From the NCBI GenBank assembly GCA_945860375.1, contig CAMAQR010000008.1, forward strand, positions 43,424 through 107,423: a DNA stretch of 64,000 nucleotides, given 5' to 3'. Positions 27,648 to 36,376 of this stretch are shown here, piece after piece (the first letter of the stretch is position 1; each line of letters begins with the position of its first letter). Under the pieces are notes generated by a model, which did not search any database, was not told the origin of the DNA, and saw only the letters and a program-made list of their open reading frames with translations. A program made the translations under genes and the position numbers. This DNA is from Pseudorhodobacter antarcticus (GTDB lineage Bacteria; Pseudomonadota; Alphaproteobacteria; Rhodobacterales; Rhodobacteraceae).

Positions 27648-30506
27648 ATGGCTGAACAGAAGTTCATAGAGGTGCGCGGTGCGCGCGAACACAACCTGAA
27701 ATCGGTAGATGTGGACATTCCGCGCGATCAGCTGGTGGTGATCACCGGGTTGTCAGGATCTGGCAAATCATCCTTGGCCTTTGATACGATTTATGCCGAG
27801 GGTCAGCGGCGCTATGTCGAAAGCCTGTCGGCCTATGCAAGGCAATTCCTTGATATGATGGGCAAACCGGATGTGGACCACATCTCTGGCCTGTCACCGG
27901 CGATTTCAATTGAACAAAAGACCACGTCGAAAAATCCGCGTTCAACCGTCGGAACCGTGACCGAGATTTACGACTATATGCGTTTGCTTTATGCGCGTGT
28001 TGGCACCCCGTTCAGCCCCACGACAGGCCTGCCGATCACCGCGATGCAGGTGCAGGATATGGTCGATGCGGTGATGGCGATGCCCGACGGCAGCCGCGCC
28101 TATCTGTTGGCGCCAATCATCCGTGACCGCAAAGGCGAGTACAAAAAGGAATTTCTCGACCTGCGCAAGCAAGGGTTTCAACGCGTCAAGGTGAACGGCG
28201 AGTTCTTCGAACTGGAGGAACCGCCGACGCTGGACAAGAAATTCCGCCATAATATTGATGTGGTGGTGGACCGGATCGTGGTGCGTGAAGGCTTGGAAAC
28301 CCGGTTGGCAGACAGCTTTCGCACCGCTTTGAACCTTGCCGACGGCATCGCGGTGATTGAAACCGCACCGACCGAGGGCGAGGCGCAGCGCATCACCTAT
28401 TCCGAGAAATTCGCCTGCCCAGTGTCGGGTTTCACCATCGCCGAAATCGAACCACGCCTGTTTTCCTTCAACGCGCCGTTCGGGGCTTGCCCGGTGTGCG
28501 ACGGCTTGGGGATGGAGTTGTTTTTCGATGACCGTCTTGTGGTGCCGGACCAATCTTTAACCCTGATGGGCGGGGCGATTGCGCCTTGGGCCAAATCGAA
28601 AAGCCCCTATTTCACCCAGACCATCGATGCGTTGGCAAAGCATTATGCCTTTGATAAAAAGGCAAAATGGAAGGACTTGCCCGAGGCCGTCAAAGAGGTT
28701 TTCCTGCGTGGGTCGGGCGAAGAGGAAATCTCCTTCCGCTATGATGAAGGTGGCCGCATCTATCAGGTCAGCCGCGTTTTCGAAGGCGTGGTGCCGAATA
28801 TGGAGCGGCGCTATCGCGAAACAGATTCCAGTTGGTCGCGCGAAGAGATGGAGCGGTTTCAGAACAATCGTCCCTGTGGTGCCTGCTCCGGGTTTCGGCT
28901 GAGACCCGAGGCTCTGGCTGTGAAAATTGCCGGCCTGCATGTGGGCCATGTGGTCAAAATGTCGATTGCCGAGGCGTTTGACTGGATCGGTCAGGTGCCG
29001 GACAGTTTGGGCACGCAAAAGAATGAGATCGCGCGCGCCATCCTGAAGGAAATCCGCGAACGCCTTGGGTTTTTGGTCAATGTGGGCCTGAACTATCTGA
29101 CGCTGTCGCGCAACGCGGGCACGCTTTCGGGCGGCGAGTCGCAACGCATTCGACTGGCCAGCCAGATCGGCTCGGGGTTGACGGGGGTGCTTTATGTCCT
29201 GGATGAGCCGTCCATCGGCCTACATCAGCGCGACAATGACCGTTTGCTGACCACGTTGAAAAACCTGCGCGACGCAGGCAACACGGTTCTGGTGGTCGAA
29301 CATGACGAGGATGCGATCCGCGAGGCGGACTATGTTTTTGACATGGGTCCGGGGGCGGGGGTGCATGGCGGCAGGGTGGTTTCGCATGGAACTCCGGCGC
29401 AGGTGGCCGCCGATCCGGCCAGCCTGACCGGGCAGTATCTGTCGGGGATGCGCGAGATTGCGGTGCCGAAAGTACGGCGCCGCGGCAATGGCAAAAAACT
29501 GGTGGTGGTTGGCGCGACGGGTAACAACCTGAAAAACGTCACCGCCGAGTTCCCCTTGGGCAAATTTGTCTGCGTCACCGGCGTGTCGGGGGGCGGCAAA
29601 TCAACGCTGACGATTGAGACGCTGTTCAAAACGGCGGCCAGTCGCTTGAACGGCGCGCACGAGACGCCTTCCCCCTGTGAGACGATCAAGGGGTTCGAAC
29701 ATCTGGACAAGGTCATCGACATTGACCAGCGCGCCATCGGCCGCACGCCGCGGTCTAACCCCGCGACCTATACCGGGGCCTTTACGCCGATCCGTGACTG
29801 GTTTGCCGGGCTGCCCGAATCCAAGGCGCGGGGGTATTTGCCGGGACGGTTCAGCTTCAACGTCAAAGGCGGGCGCTGCGAGGCGTGCCAAGGTGATGGC
29901 GTCATCAAGATCGAGATGCACTTCTTGCCCGATGTTTATGTGACTTGTGAGACCTGCAAGGGGCAACGCTATAACCGTGAGACTTTGGAAGTTAAGTTCA
30001 AAAACAAGAGCATAGCCGACGTTCTTGATATGACCTGTGAAGATGCGCAAGGCTTCTTCCAAGCCGTGCCCGGCATCCGCGAAAAGATGGATGCGCTGTG
30101 TCAGGTGGGGCTTGGCTACATCAAGGTGGGTCAGCAGGCGACAACGCTTTCGGGCGGTGAGGCGCAGCGGGTGAAGCTGTCAAAGGAACTGTCGCGCCGC
30201 GCCACCGGGCGCACGCTGTATATTCTGGACGAGCCCACCACGGGCCTGCATTTTGAAGACGTGCGCAAGCTGTTAGAAGTGCTGCATGAGTTGGTCGATC
30301 AGGGCAACACCGTGGTGGTGATTGAGCACAATCTGGATGTGGTCAAAACCGCCGACTGGGTGATTGATATTGGGCCTGAAGGCGGCGATGGCGGTGGCGA
30401 GATTGTGGCCGTGGGCACGCCGGAAGAAATTGCAGCGGCGGTGCACAGCCACACCGGACGTTATTTGGGTCATCTTCTGAAACCACGTCGGGCGGCTGCG
30501 GAATAG
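27648..30506 (+). CDS. uvrA: excinuclease ABC subunit A
   Basis: The damage-recognition ATPase of nucleotide excision repair, acting with UvrB and UvrC on bulky lesions. The 952-residue protein has two ABC modules: Walker A G-L-S-G-S-G-K-S and G-V-S-G-G-G-K-S, and signatures L-S-G-G-E-S-Q-R and L-S-G-G-E-A-Q-R. Zinc fingers are seen in C-P-V-C-D-G-L-G with C-G-A-C-S-G-F and in C-E-A-C-Q-G-D-G with C-E-T-C-K-G. A GTTC-N7-GTTC LexA box upstream predicts SOS induction. It ends at a strong hairpin facing a convergent gene. Confidence 0.98.
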   Translation: MAEQKFIEVRGAREHNLKSVDVDIPRDQLVVITGLSGSGKSSLAFDTIYAEGQRRYVESLSAYARQFLDMMGKPDVDHISGLSPAISIEQKTTSKNPRSTVGTVTEIYDYMRLLYARVGTPFSPTTGLPITAMQVQDMVDAVMAMPDGSRAYLLAPIIRDRKGEYKKEFLDLRKQGFQRVKVNGEFFELEEPPTLDKKFRHNIDVVVDRIVVREGLETRLADSFRTALNLADGIAVIETAPTEGEAQRITYSEKFACPVSGFTIAEIEPRLFSFNAPFGACPVCDGLGMELFFDDRLVVPDQSLTLMGGAIAPWAKSKSPYFTQTIDALAKHYAFDKKAKWKDLPEAVKEVFLRGSGEEEISFRYDEGGRIYQVSRVFEGVVPNMERRYRETDSSWSREEMERFQNNRPCGACSGFRLRPEALAVKIAGLHVGHVVKMSIAEAFDWIGQVPDSLGTQKNEIARAILKEIRERLGFLVNVGLNYLTLSRNAGTLSGGESQRIRLASQIGSGLTGVLYVLDEPSIGLHQRDNDRLLTTLKNLRDAGNTVLVVEHDEDAIREADYVFDMGPGAGVHGGRVVSHGTPAQVAADPASLTGQYLSGMREIAVPKVRRRGNGKKLVVVGATGNNLKNVTAEFPLGKFVCVTGVSGGGKSTLTIETLFKTAASRLNGAHETPSPCETIKGFEHLDKVIDIDQRAIGRTPRSNPATYTGAFTPIRDWFAGLPESKARGYLPGRFSFNVKGGRCEACQGDGVIKIEMHFLPDVYVTCETCKGQRYNRETLEVKFKNKSIADVLDMTCEDAQGFFQAVPGIREKMDALCQVGLGYIKVGQQATTLSGGEAQRVKLSKELSRRATGRTLYILDEPTTGLHFEDVRKLLEVLHELVDQGNTVVVIEHNLDVVKTADWVIDIGPEGGDGGGEIVAVGTPEEIAAAVHSHTGRYLGHLLKPRRAAAE

Positions 30507-30511
30507 CCAAA

Positions 30512-30546
30512 CCGATTGCAGAGGGCATCGAACCCTCTGCAATCGG
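30512..30546. terminator. Perfect 14-bp stem-loop after uvrA
   Basis: CCGATTGCAGAGGG (30512-30525) and its exact complement (30533-30546) enclose the loop CATCGAA. It starts 6 nt after the uvrA stop codon. There is no T run, so termination would be of the structure-only kind or the hairpin may protect the mRNA end. Confidence 0.65.
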
Positions 30547-30591
30547 CTGCCGCGGATGCATCCCGAGGCAATTTCGCGGGGGGATGAATGC

Positions 30592-30623
30592 GCCTCCGGC
30601 GGGGATATTTGAGCCAATGTGAA
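30592..30623. repeat. Single half-site of the dispersed palindrome family (element C)
   Basis: GCCTCCGGCGGGGATATTT followed by GAGCCAATGTGAA matches one arm of the 6296-6377 element, with the last part changed from AAGATGAA to AATGTGAA. No matching second arm is present. It lies between uvrA and the convergent DUF2892 gene, next to the uvrA hairpin. Confidence 0.75.
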
Positions 30624-30626
30624 AGG

Positions 30627-30833
30627 TTAGCGCTTCACCGGACAGGTGGACATGCCGAAGATCGAATAGAGCGGGCAAGAGCCTATTGCGGCGGTCAGCA
30701 GTGGTATGATGCCGACCAGTTTGGCGTAATGCCAAAATCCGGTGCCTTGATCGAGGAAGAACCAGACCAGCAAAGCGACACCGAGGATGATGCGGGCGAT
30801 GCGGTCGATGGAGCCGACATTGGTTGCGAACAT
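30627..30833 (-). CDS. DUF2892 (YgaP-type) membrane protein
   Basis: A 68-residue membrane protein with two hydrophobic segments (about 17-33 and 40-58). The start M-F-A-T-N-V-G-S-I-D-R-I-A-R and the ending C-P-L-Y-S-I-F-G-M-S-T-C are characteristic of the DUF2892 family, known as the membrane part of YgaP-like rhodaneses. AAGGAAACC precedes the ATG at 30833; the frame is open further upstream without a start signal. It lies downstream of a Crp/Fnr-type regulator gene on the same strand, an association often seen for this family. Confidence 0.88.
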   Translation of the reverse strand: MFATNVGSIDRIARIILGVALLVWFFLDQGTGFWHYAKLVGIIPLLTAAIGSCPLYSIFGMSTCPVKR

Positions 30834-30915
30834 GTTGGTTTCCTTCGGTTTGTGTTTAGAGGTTCTGGACCTGAGCACATCTTAACGCCGTGGCATTGGA
30901 TTGTCTGTGATCTGG

Positions 30916-31491
30916 TCACGGGATTTGCAAAGAAATCTGCCGCAGGGCCGTTGTGTCATGGGTGATCACCTGACCATGGGCGTTTTCGGTCAGACCGGCT
31001 GTGGCAAAGCTGTGCAATTGCCGCGTTACTACCTCGCGTGCGGTGCCGATGCGGGCGGCCAGATCGGCTTGGGTTGCGGTGACACGATTGCCCAGAGCGA
31101 GGTCCAGCAGCAGGGTCGCCAAGCGCATCTTTATCCAACCCAAGGCCACCTGCTCCAACATCCGGGCCAGATCAGCCATTCTTGCCCCAAAAGCGCGCAG
31201 CACGAAATTGCGAAAGCCGGCATCGCTGTCCATCAAGCGCAGAAACAGCGGCTTGGGGATCAGCACCACCTCGGCCTCTGTCATCTTCATGGCCGCGCCT
31301 GTGTCAGCTTGATCCCCCGGCAGGCCCAATGTGGACTGGATGCAGGACTGGCCCGGCTGAACCGCATAAAGCAGAATCTCGCGCCCCGAAGCGGCCGTCA
31401 GGCGAACCTCGGTGCGTCCAGACAGCGCGGTGACAACGGCTTGTGCGGCTCTGCGGCTTGAAAGAGCGGAGTACGGGCCGCCAATTTGCAT
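30916..31491 (-). pseudogene. Crp/Fnr-family regulator with disrupted N-terminus
   Basis: The continuous part (191 residues from the first ATG) has the end of a cNMP-binding barrel (L-S-G-R-T-E-V-R-L onward), the dimer helix and a C-terminal HTH (T-Q-A-D-L-A-A-R-I-G-T-A-R-E-V-V-T-R), so it is a Crp/Fnr protein lacking its first third. The missing third seems to exist in another frame: around 31443-31527 the frame reads A-A-A-V-V-A-P-L-P-K and then L-F-Q-A-A-E-P-H-K-P-L-S, which aligns with family N-termini if one base is lost near 31428-31440 and another shift sits at the CGCCGCCGC run near 31511-31522. No good start codon is seen upstream. The first 30 residues after the ATG are not family-like. 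It may be dead or a truncated DNA-binding protein. Confidence 0.6.
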
Positions 31492-31587
31492 TTGGGCAGC
31501 GGTGCCACTACGGCGGCGGCGATCCGGGCCCAGAGTGGCGGTCCAGGCCGTGCGGCGTTCCTTTGGCTTCGGCCGGGTCAGTCCGGC

Positions 31588-32007
31588 CTAATCGACCGCC
31601 GACAGCAATTCGGACAGGCTGCGTTCGCGTAGACCGAGCAGGGCCAGCGCCTCGGCCTCATCCGCATGGATCAGCACCACCAAGGCGTGCAGACCGTCCC
31701 ATGACTTGCGTGCCATCTGCGCCAATTCCTGCCCGGCGCGGGTTGGGGCGTAAAAAGCCACCAGCAGGTCGCGTCCGGCAGGCAGCAAGGTTTCGACAAA
31801 CTGCGCTTGCATTTTCAACAGTTCAGGGAAATTTCGTTCCACCCCGGTCACGAGGGACAGATCACACAATTGGCGCATCCAAGGTTGGTAATCCGGGTGG
31901 CGACCGCAGTCAGAGACTACGGCCAAAGACTCCGCCAAGGTCACAAAGCCGGAGTATGTGAACAGCACAAGGTTGCGCTGCGGCAGGATCTGAAAGCTTG
32001 CGGGCAT
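31588..32007 (-). CDS. SpoIIAA/STAS-like hypothetical protein
   Basis: A 139-residue soluble protein. It alternates strands and helices in a pattern seen in SpoIIAA-like proteins: L-V-L-F-T-Y-S-G-F-V-T-L-A-E near the start, then W-M-R-Q-L-C-D-L-S-L-V-T-G, and a C-terminal A-L-L-G-L. The similarity is judged by eye and weak. I prefer the Met at 32007 (M-P-A-S-F-Q) because the earlier ATG at 32031 lies inside a 13-bp hairpin. It sits just upstream of the broken Crp/Fnr regulator on the same strand, which it may once have been coupled to. Confidence 0.65.
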   Translation of the reverse strand: MPASFQILPQRNLVLFTYSGFVTLAESLAVVSDCGRHPDYQPWMRQLCDLSLVTGVERNFPELLKMQAQFVETLLPAGRDLLVAFYAPTRAGQELAQMARKSWDGLHALVVLIHADEAEALALLGLRERSLSELLSAVD

Positions 32008-32023
32008 GGACAACCAAAGCAAG

Positions 32024-32053
32024 GGGTGCATCTGTCGTCTGACAGATGCACCC
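32024..32053. terminator. Perfect 13-bp stem-loop after mmsA
   Basis: GGGTGCATCTGTC (32024-32036) and GACAGATGCACCC (32041-32053) pair fully around GTCT. It begins 7 nt after the mmsA stop on the minus strand. The T-rich tail (GTTTTGT) is on the plus-strand side, so on the minus strand it would end transcription by structure only. Confidence 0.65.
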
Positions 32054-32059
32054 GTTTTG

Positions 32060-33559
32060 TCAATCCATTGGCTTGAAGTTGAGGCTTGCGCCCTCTTTCA
32101 TGCCCGTGGGCCAGCGCGAGGTGATGGTCTTGGTGCGGGTGTAAAAGCGGAACGCGTCCGGCCCGTGCTGGTTGAGATCGCCAAAGGAGGATTTCTTCCA
32201 GCCGCCGAAGGTGTGGTAAGCCAAGGGCACCGGGATCGGCACGTTGATGCCGATCATGCCGACGTTGATGCGGTTGGCAAAGTCACGTGCGGTGTCGCCG
32301 TCGCGGGTGTAGATCGCGGTGCCATTGCCGTATTCATGGTCCATCGCCATTTTCAGCGCATCTTCATAGGTTTGCGCCCGCACCACCGACAGCACAGGTC
32401 CGAAGATTTCCTTGGTATAGATGTCCATATCGGTGGTCACACGGTCAAACAGATGCGGGCCGACGTAAAAGCCATCCTCATAGCCTTGCAGGTTGAAGCC
32501 ACGGCCATCGACGACCAGTTCCGCACCCTGCGCCACGCCGGATTCGATCAGCTTCAGGATGTTCGCCTTGGCAGCAGCGGTCACAACCGGGCCGTAGTCG
32601 ATGTCATTGCCACCGGTATAGGGGCCGACCTTCAGCTTTTCGATGCGCGGAATGAGACGTTCGATCAAGACGTTGGCGGTTTCTTCACCGACCGGAACCG
32701 CGACTGAAATCGCCATGCAACGCTCGCCTGCCGCGCCGTAACCGGCACCGACCAAAGCATCCGCCGCCTGATCCAGATCGGCGTCGGGCATGATGATCAT
32801 GTGGTTCTTGGCACCACCAAAGCACTGCACGCGTTTGCCGTTTGCAGTGCCACGGGCGTATATGTATTGCGCGATGGGGGTCGATCCGACAAAGCCGATG
32901 CCGGAAATCGTCGTGTTGTCAAGAATCGCATCGACCGATTCCTTGTCGCCGTTGATCACCTGCAAAACGCCATCGGGCAAGCCCGCTTCTGTCATCAATT
33001 CGGCCAGCATCAAGGGCACCGTCGGCGCGCGTTCAGACGGCTTCAGGATGAAAGCGTTGCCGCAGGCCAAGGCCGGGCCCATTTTCCACATCGGGATCAT
33101 GGCCGGAAAGTTGAATGGGGTGATGCCGGCAGCCACACCAATCGGTTGGCGCATTGAATACATGTCGATGCCGGGGCCGGCAGAATCGGTGAATTCGCCC
33201 TTCAGCAGATGCGGTGCGCCGATGCAAAACTCGATCACCTCCAGCCCGCGCTGAATATCGCCCTTGGCGTCGGGAATGGTCTTGCCATGTTCGCGCGACA
33301 GCGCTTCGGCCAGCTTGTCCATATCGCGGTTCAAAAGGCCGACCATGGCCATCATCACACGCGCTCGGCGCTGCGGGTTGGTGGCGCCCCATTTGACCTG
33401 CGCCAAAGCGGCGTCGGCGGTGGCTGCGTCAAGTTCTGCCTTCGAGGCCAAGGCGACGCGGGCCTGCACTTCGCCAGTGGCCGGGTTGAACACATCAGCA
33501 GTGCGCCCCGAGGTGCCTGCAACGTGGCGACCGTTGATCCAGTGACCGATCTCTTTCAT
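32060..33559 (-). CDS. mmsA: CoA-acylating methylmalonate-semialdehyde dehydrogenase
   Basis: Converts malonate or methylmalonate semialdehyde, CoA and NAD+ to acetyl-CoA or propionyl-CoA, in valine/thymine degradation and as the last step of myo-inositol catabolism (IolA). The 499-residue protein has N-F-P-A-M-I-P-M-W near residue 155, F-V-G-S-T-P-I near 230, and the catalytic cysteine in G-E-R-C-M-A-I near 285, the family form. AGGGAGAG precedes the ATG; the frame is open upstream but not coding-like. It is divergent from a LysR-type gene. The iol genes lie about 4 kb away and lack their own iolA, so this enzyme could serve them. Confidence 0.95.
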   Translation of the reverse strand: MKEIGHWINGRHVAGTSGRTADVFNPATGEVQARVALASKAELDAATADAALAQVKWGATNPQRRARVMMAMVGLLNRDMDKLAEALSREHGKTIPDAKGDIQRGLEVIEFCIGAPHLLKGEFTDSAGPGIDMYSMRQPIGVAAGITPFNFPAMIPMWKMGPALACGNAFILKPSERAPTVPLMLAELMTEAGLPDGVLQVINGDKESVDAILDNTTISGIGFVGSTPIAQYIYARGTANGKRVQCFGGAKNHMIIMPDADLDQAADALVGAGYGAAGERCMAISVAVPVGEETANVLIERLIPRIEKLKVGPYTGGNDIDYGPVVTAAAKANILKLIESGVAQGAELVVDGRGFNLQGYEDGFYVGPHLFDRVTTDMDIYTKEIFGPVLSVVRAQTYEDALKMAMDHEYGNGTAIYTRDGDTARDFANRINVGMIGINVPIPVPLAYHTFGGWKKSSFGDLNQHGPDAFRFYTRTKTITSRWPTGMKEGASLNFKPMD

Positions 33560-33590
33560 GGTATCTCTCCCTTTTCGGGGCATGATAGCC

Positions 33591-33644
33591 TTGCGAAATT
33601 GCGGATGGTATAGGTAATATTTCAAATGGATTTTGCGATTTTGC
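33591..33644. promoter_or_regulatory. Repeated TTGCGAWWTTGC motif in the mmsA/LysR divergent promoter
   Basis: TTGCGAAATTGC (33591-33602) and TTGCGATTTTGC (33633-33644) are the same 12-mer with two central changes, starting 42 bp apart, which is four helical turns. The second copy is followed by AAAGG, the presumed ribosome site of the LysR gene. The spacing fits a LysR-type regulator bound as two dimers. This is inference from pattern alone. Confidence 0.45.
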
Positions 33645-33656
33645 AAAGGTGCGGTG

Positions 33657-34571
33657 ATGGCCAACGAAACGATGGATTGGGACGACCTGCGGGTGTTTCT
33701 GGCGGTGGCGCGCAATGAAAGCCTGTCGGGTGCGGGGCGTGGCTTGCGGATTGATCCGGCCACGGTGGGGCGACGCGTGGCCCGGCTGGAGCAGGCCGTC
33801 GGGGCGCGGCTTTTCACCAAAACCCCGCAGGGCTATGCGCTGACCGAGAGCGGCACGCGGCTGCTGACCCACGCCTTGCGCGCGGAAACCGCGATGGAGG
33901 GGGCGACCGAGGCGCTCAAAGGTCCAGAAGGATTGACTGGGCAAATTCGCATCGGCGCGCCGGATGGTTGTGCAAACTACCTGTTGCCGCAGGTTCTGGC
34001 CCGCATCTGTGACGCGAATCCGGGGCTGGAGGTGCAGATCGTGGCCCTGCCGCGCGTGTTCAACCTGTCCAAGCGTGAGGCCGATATGGCCATCGCGGTA
34101 TCGCGCCCCGAGGCCGGGCGGCTGACCGTGCAAAAGCTGACCGACTACCAGCTGCATCTGGCCGCCAGCCGCGACTACATCGCCAGCCATGACCCGATCC
34201 TGACCGCCAATGATCTGAAATCACATCGCTTTGTCGGCTATATCCCGGACATGATCTTTGACAAGGAACTGGACTATCTGACTGAAATCGGTGCCAGCCC
34301 GCCGCCTTTGGCGTCGAATTCCGTCTCGGTGCAACTGAACTTTCTGCGCCATGGGGCGGGGGTTGGTGTTGTGCATGATTTCGCTTTGCCAAGCGCCCCT
34401 GAACTGCGCCGCATCTTGCCTGACCAGATCCATCTGACCCGCGCGTTCTGGCTGATCCGCCATGCGGATGATGGCAGGGTGGAACGGCTGAACCGGTTTG
34501 CTACGCAACTGGTGGCCGGGGCGCGCGCCGAAATGGCGCGGCTGGAAGATCAATCGGTGCAGCTCGGGTAA
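33657..34571 (+). CDS. LysR-family transcriptional regulator
   Basis: A 304-residue regulator. The N-terminal winged HTH has W-D-D-L-R-V-F-L-A-V-A-R-N-E-S-L-S-G-A and V-G-R-R-V-A-R-L-E; the effector domain begins near residue 95 with G-Q-I-R-I-G-A-P-D. The ATG at 33657 follows AAAGGTGCGG. It is transcribed away from mmsA, the typical layout for a LysR activator of its neighbour, so control of mmsA by a pathway intermediate is likely. Its 3' end overlaps a convergent hypothetical gene by 22 bp. Confidence 0.93.
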   Translation: MANETMDWDDLRVFLAVARNESLSGAGRGLRIDPATVGRRVARLEQAVGARLFTKTPQGYALTESGTRLLTHALRAETAMEGATEALKGPEGLTGQIRIGAPDGCANYLLPQVLARICDANPGLEVQIVALPRVFNLSKREADMAIAVSRPEAGRLTVQKLTDYQLHLAASRDYIASHDPILTANDLKSHRFVGYIPDMIFDKELDYLTEIGASPPPLASNSVSVQLNFLRHGAGVGVVHDFALPSAPELRRILPDQIHLTRAFWLIRHADDGRVERLNRFATQLVAGARAEMARLEDQSVQLG

Positions 34572-35164
34572 GGTGGTTGCTCGCCTGGAATGATGTCGCA
34601 AACCTTGGCGCGGGCGTGCAAAAGGGCCAGCCGATCCTGCCAGACGCCACCGGGAAAGCCGATGGGCGCAGCACTGGCCGGGCCATGTTCGGCCCATTGC
34701 AAGGAGTAGATGTCTTCTGCGCCCACCAGCACCAGAAACACCATTGATTCTGACATTGGCCCACCGTTCAAGCTGCCACAGCTGAGGTATCCCGCAAAGA
34801 AATCCTGCACACCCGGCACCGCATCGACATCCAAAGCGGTGGCACTAAAGCTGTCCGGGCAGGCCTGATGGTAACTCTCCGCCAGAAATTCGGCAAAACC
34901 GTCGGCATCCACCGCTTCAGCCCCCAAGGCCAGCCCCTTGGCCCCGGTCAGCGTGACCATCTGCGACCAGTCTTCGACGCTTTCGCCCTCTGGCACCGCC
35001 TCATTGATATAGCCGGTTTCATTGGCGTTTTCATAAGCAGGGGCAAAACCGTCGGGCAGGGGGGCCGTCACCAGTTGCGCAAACACGGGTGCGATGATGG
35101 TGGCCGTCTCGGCTTGTGCCGCATTGGTGATAAGGAAAGCCGCCAGAATGGGAAGAACGCGCAT
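34550..35164 (-). CDS. secreted hypothetical protein
   Basis: A 204-residue protein with a Sec signal peptide (M-R-V-L-P-I-L-A-A-F-L, cleavage near A-Q-A-E). The mature part has cysteines in A-C-P-D, S-C-G-S, V-C-D-I and S-C-T-D that could form two disulfides. GAGGTTTTCC upstream of the ATG is a usable ribosome site. No known domain was recognised. It overlaps the end of the convergent LysR gene and is divergent from the CBS-domain gene. Confidence 0.75.
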   Translation of the reverse strand: MRVLPILAAFLITNAAQAETATIIAPVFAQLVTAPLPDGFAPAYENANETGYINEAVPEGESVEDWSQMVTLTGAKGLALGAEAVDADGFAEFLAESYHQACPDSFSATALDVDAVPGVQDFFAGYLSCGSLNGGPMSESMVFLVLVGAEDIYSLQWAEHGPASAAPIGFPGGVWQDRLALLHARAKVCDIIPGEQPPYPSCTD

Positions 35165-35291
35165 GGAAAACCTCTTTCAATGCGCCAGCCTAACCCCAAC
35201 GGCCACCGTGAAACAATACAAAGGACGCAGGCGGCGCTTGACAGAATCTTGCGCAGGTCTGACGCTGGGTCTGACAGAGAAGGAGAATTCC

Positions 35292-35726
35292 ATGCTCGTC
35301 AGCCAAATCCTGAAGTCGAAATCTGATGGCGGAGTTGTCACCGTCGCCCCCGGCACCACTGTGTCGCAGGTGGCCGAAGTGCTGTCGTCGCGTCGCATTG
35401 GCGCTGTGGTGGTGTCTGTGGACGGCAAACACCTGACCGGTATCGTGTCCGAGCGTGACGTGGTGCGTGAGTTGGGGCGGCGCGGCCCGTCTTGCCTGAC
35501 AGATTCGGTGGACAGCGTCATGACCGCGCGCGTTGTCACCTGCACCCCTGCCGACAGCGCCGATGACGTTTTACAGAAAATGACCGACGGGCGCTTTCGC
35601 CACCTTCCGGTGATGCGGGGCGACGAAATGGTGGGCCTGATTTCCATCGGTGACGTCGTCAAAGCGCGGCTGGCCGAGTTGTCGATGGAGAAAGACGCGT
35701 TGGAAGGCATGATCAAAGGCTTCTAA
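35292..35726 (+). CDS. tandem CBS-domain protein
   Basis: A 144-residue protein made of two CBS domains (about 5-65 and 75-135), each with the pattern strand-helix-strand-strand-helix and the signatures G-I-V-S-E-R-D-V-V-R and L-I-S-I-G-D-V-V-K. Such proteins bind adenosine nucleotides and act as energy or redox sensors, sometimes binding partners such as thioredoxin. AGGAG is 7 nt before the ATG, which decides the start within a longer open frame. A hairpin follows before coaD. The partner is unknown. Confidence 0.93.
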   Translation: MLVSQILKSKSDGGVVTVAPGTTVSQVAEVLSSRRIGAVVVSVDGKHLTGIVSERDVVRELGRRGPSCLTDSVDSVMTARVVTCTPADSADDVLQKMTDGRFRHLPVMRGDEMVGLISIGDVVKARLAELSMEKDALEGMIKGF

Positions 35727-35761
35727 CCCTTTGGACGTCGCCGCATTTTCGCGCTTGCATC

Positions 35762-35788
35762 ACGACACGCAATATTGTTGCGTGTCGT
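35762..35788. terminator. Perfect 11-bp stem-loop between the CBS gene and coaD
   Basis: ACGACACGCAA (35762-35772) and TTGCGTGTCGT (35778-35788) pair fully around TATTG. The hairpin ends 11 nt before the coaD ribosome site. It may terminate the CBS-gene transcript, or act as an operator or leader structure for coaD; there is no clean T run. Confidence 0.5.
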
Positions 35789-35809
35789 TGGTTTCTGCAG
35801 GAGTTGCCC

Positions 35810-36307
35810 ATGCGCATCGGTCTTTATCCCGGCACCTTTGACCCCATCACTTTGGGTCACATCGACATCATCCAACGGGCAATGGCTCTGGTGGACCGTT
35901 TGGTGATTGGCGTTGCCATCAACCGTGACAAAGGCCCGGCGTTCTCGCTGGAGGAACGCGTGGCCATGGTCGAGGCGGAATGTGCCGCCATTATTGCCAA
36001 AACGGGTGGCGAAATTGTCGTTCATCCGTTTGAAAACCTGTTGATTGATTGTGCCCGCGATGTCGGCGCATCCGTGATCGTGCGCGGCTTGCGGGCCGTT
36101 GCGGATTTTGAGTATGAGTTTCAGATGGTTGGCATGAATCGCGCGCTTGATGCGTCGATTGAGACGGTGTTCATGATGGCCGATGCACGGCGTCAGGCGA
36201 TTGCTTCAAAACTGGTGAAGGAAATCGCGCGGCTGGGGGGCGATGTGTCAAAATTCGTAACCCCGCCAGTGAAGGCGGCGCTGCACCGGCGGTACCCGCG
36301 TGGATAG
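35810..36307 (+). CDS. coaD: pantetheine-phosphate adenylyltransferase
   Basis: Transfers AMP from ATP to 4'-phosphopantetheine, the fourth step of coenzyme A synthesis. The 165-residue length is normal. The nucleotidyltransferase motif is G-T-F-D-P-I-T-L-G-H near the start, followed by the R-G-L-R substrate arginines at about residue 88 and the C-terminal S-S/ISRY-like region replaced by I-A-S-K-L-V-K-E. AGGAG at 35799-35803 sits 6 nt before the ATG. The next gene is the RpiR regulator after a 69-bp gap with an operator, so coaD is probably separate. Confidence 0.97.
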   Translation: MRIGLYPGTFDPITLGHIDIIQRAMALVDRLVIGVAINRDKGPAFSLEERVAMVEAECAAIIAKTGGEIVVHPFENLLIDCARDVGASVIVRGLRAVADFEYEFQMVGMNRALDASIETVFMMADARRQAIASKLVKEIARLGGDVSKFVTPPVKAALHRRYPRG

Positions 36308-36317
36308 GCTTTGCTTT

Positions 36318-36333
36318 TGGAATATTTGTTCCA
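36318..36333. promoter_or_regulatory. Operator-like palindrome upstream of the RpiR regulator gene
   Basis: TGGAATATTTGTTCCA contains GGAA-N6-TTCC, the form reported for the inositol regulator IolR of Sinorhizobium. It lies 44 bp before the RpiR-gene start and has a close copy in front of iolC, so it probably mediates autoregulation. Confidence 0.7.
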
Positions 36334-36376
36334 TACTTTTCGCCTGCATGGCAACATCAGGTGAAAAGTGAAGCGC

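Noticed and set aside
30907..30919. GTGATCTGGTCAC as a Crp/Fnr operator
   Set aside because: It overlaps the end of the regulator's own coding sequence and has a 5-bp rather than 6-bp spacer.
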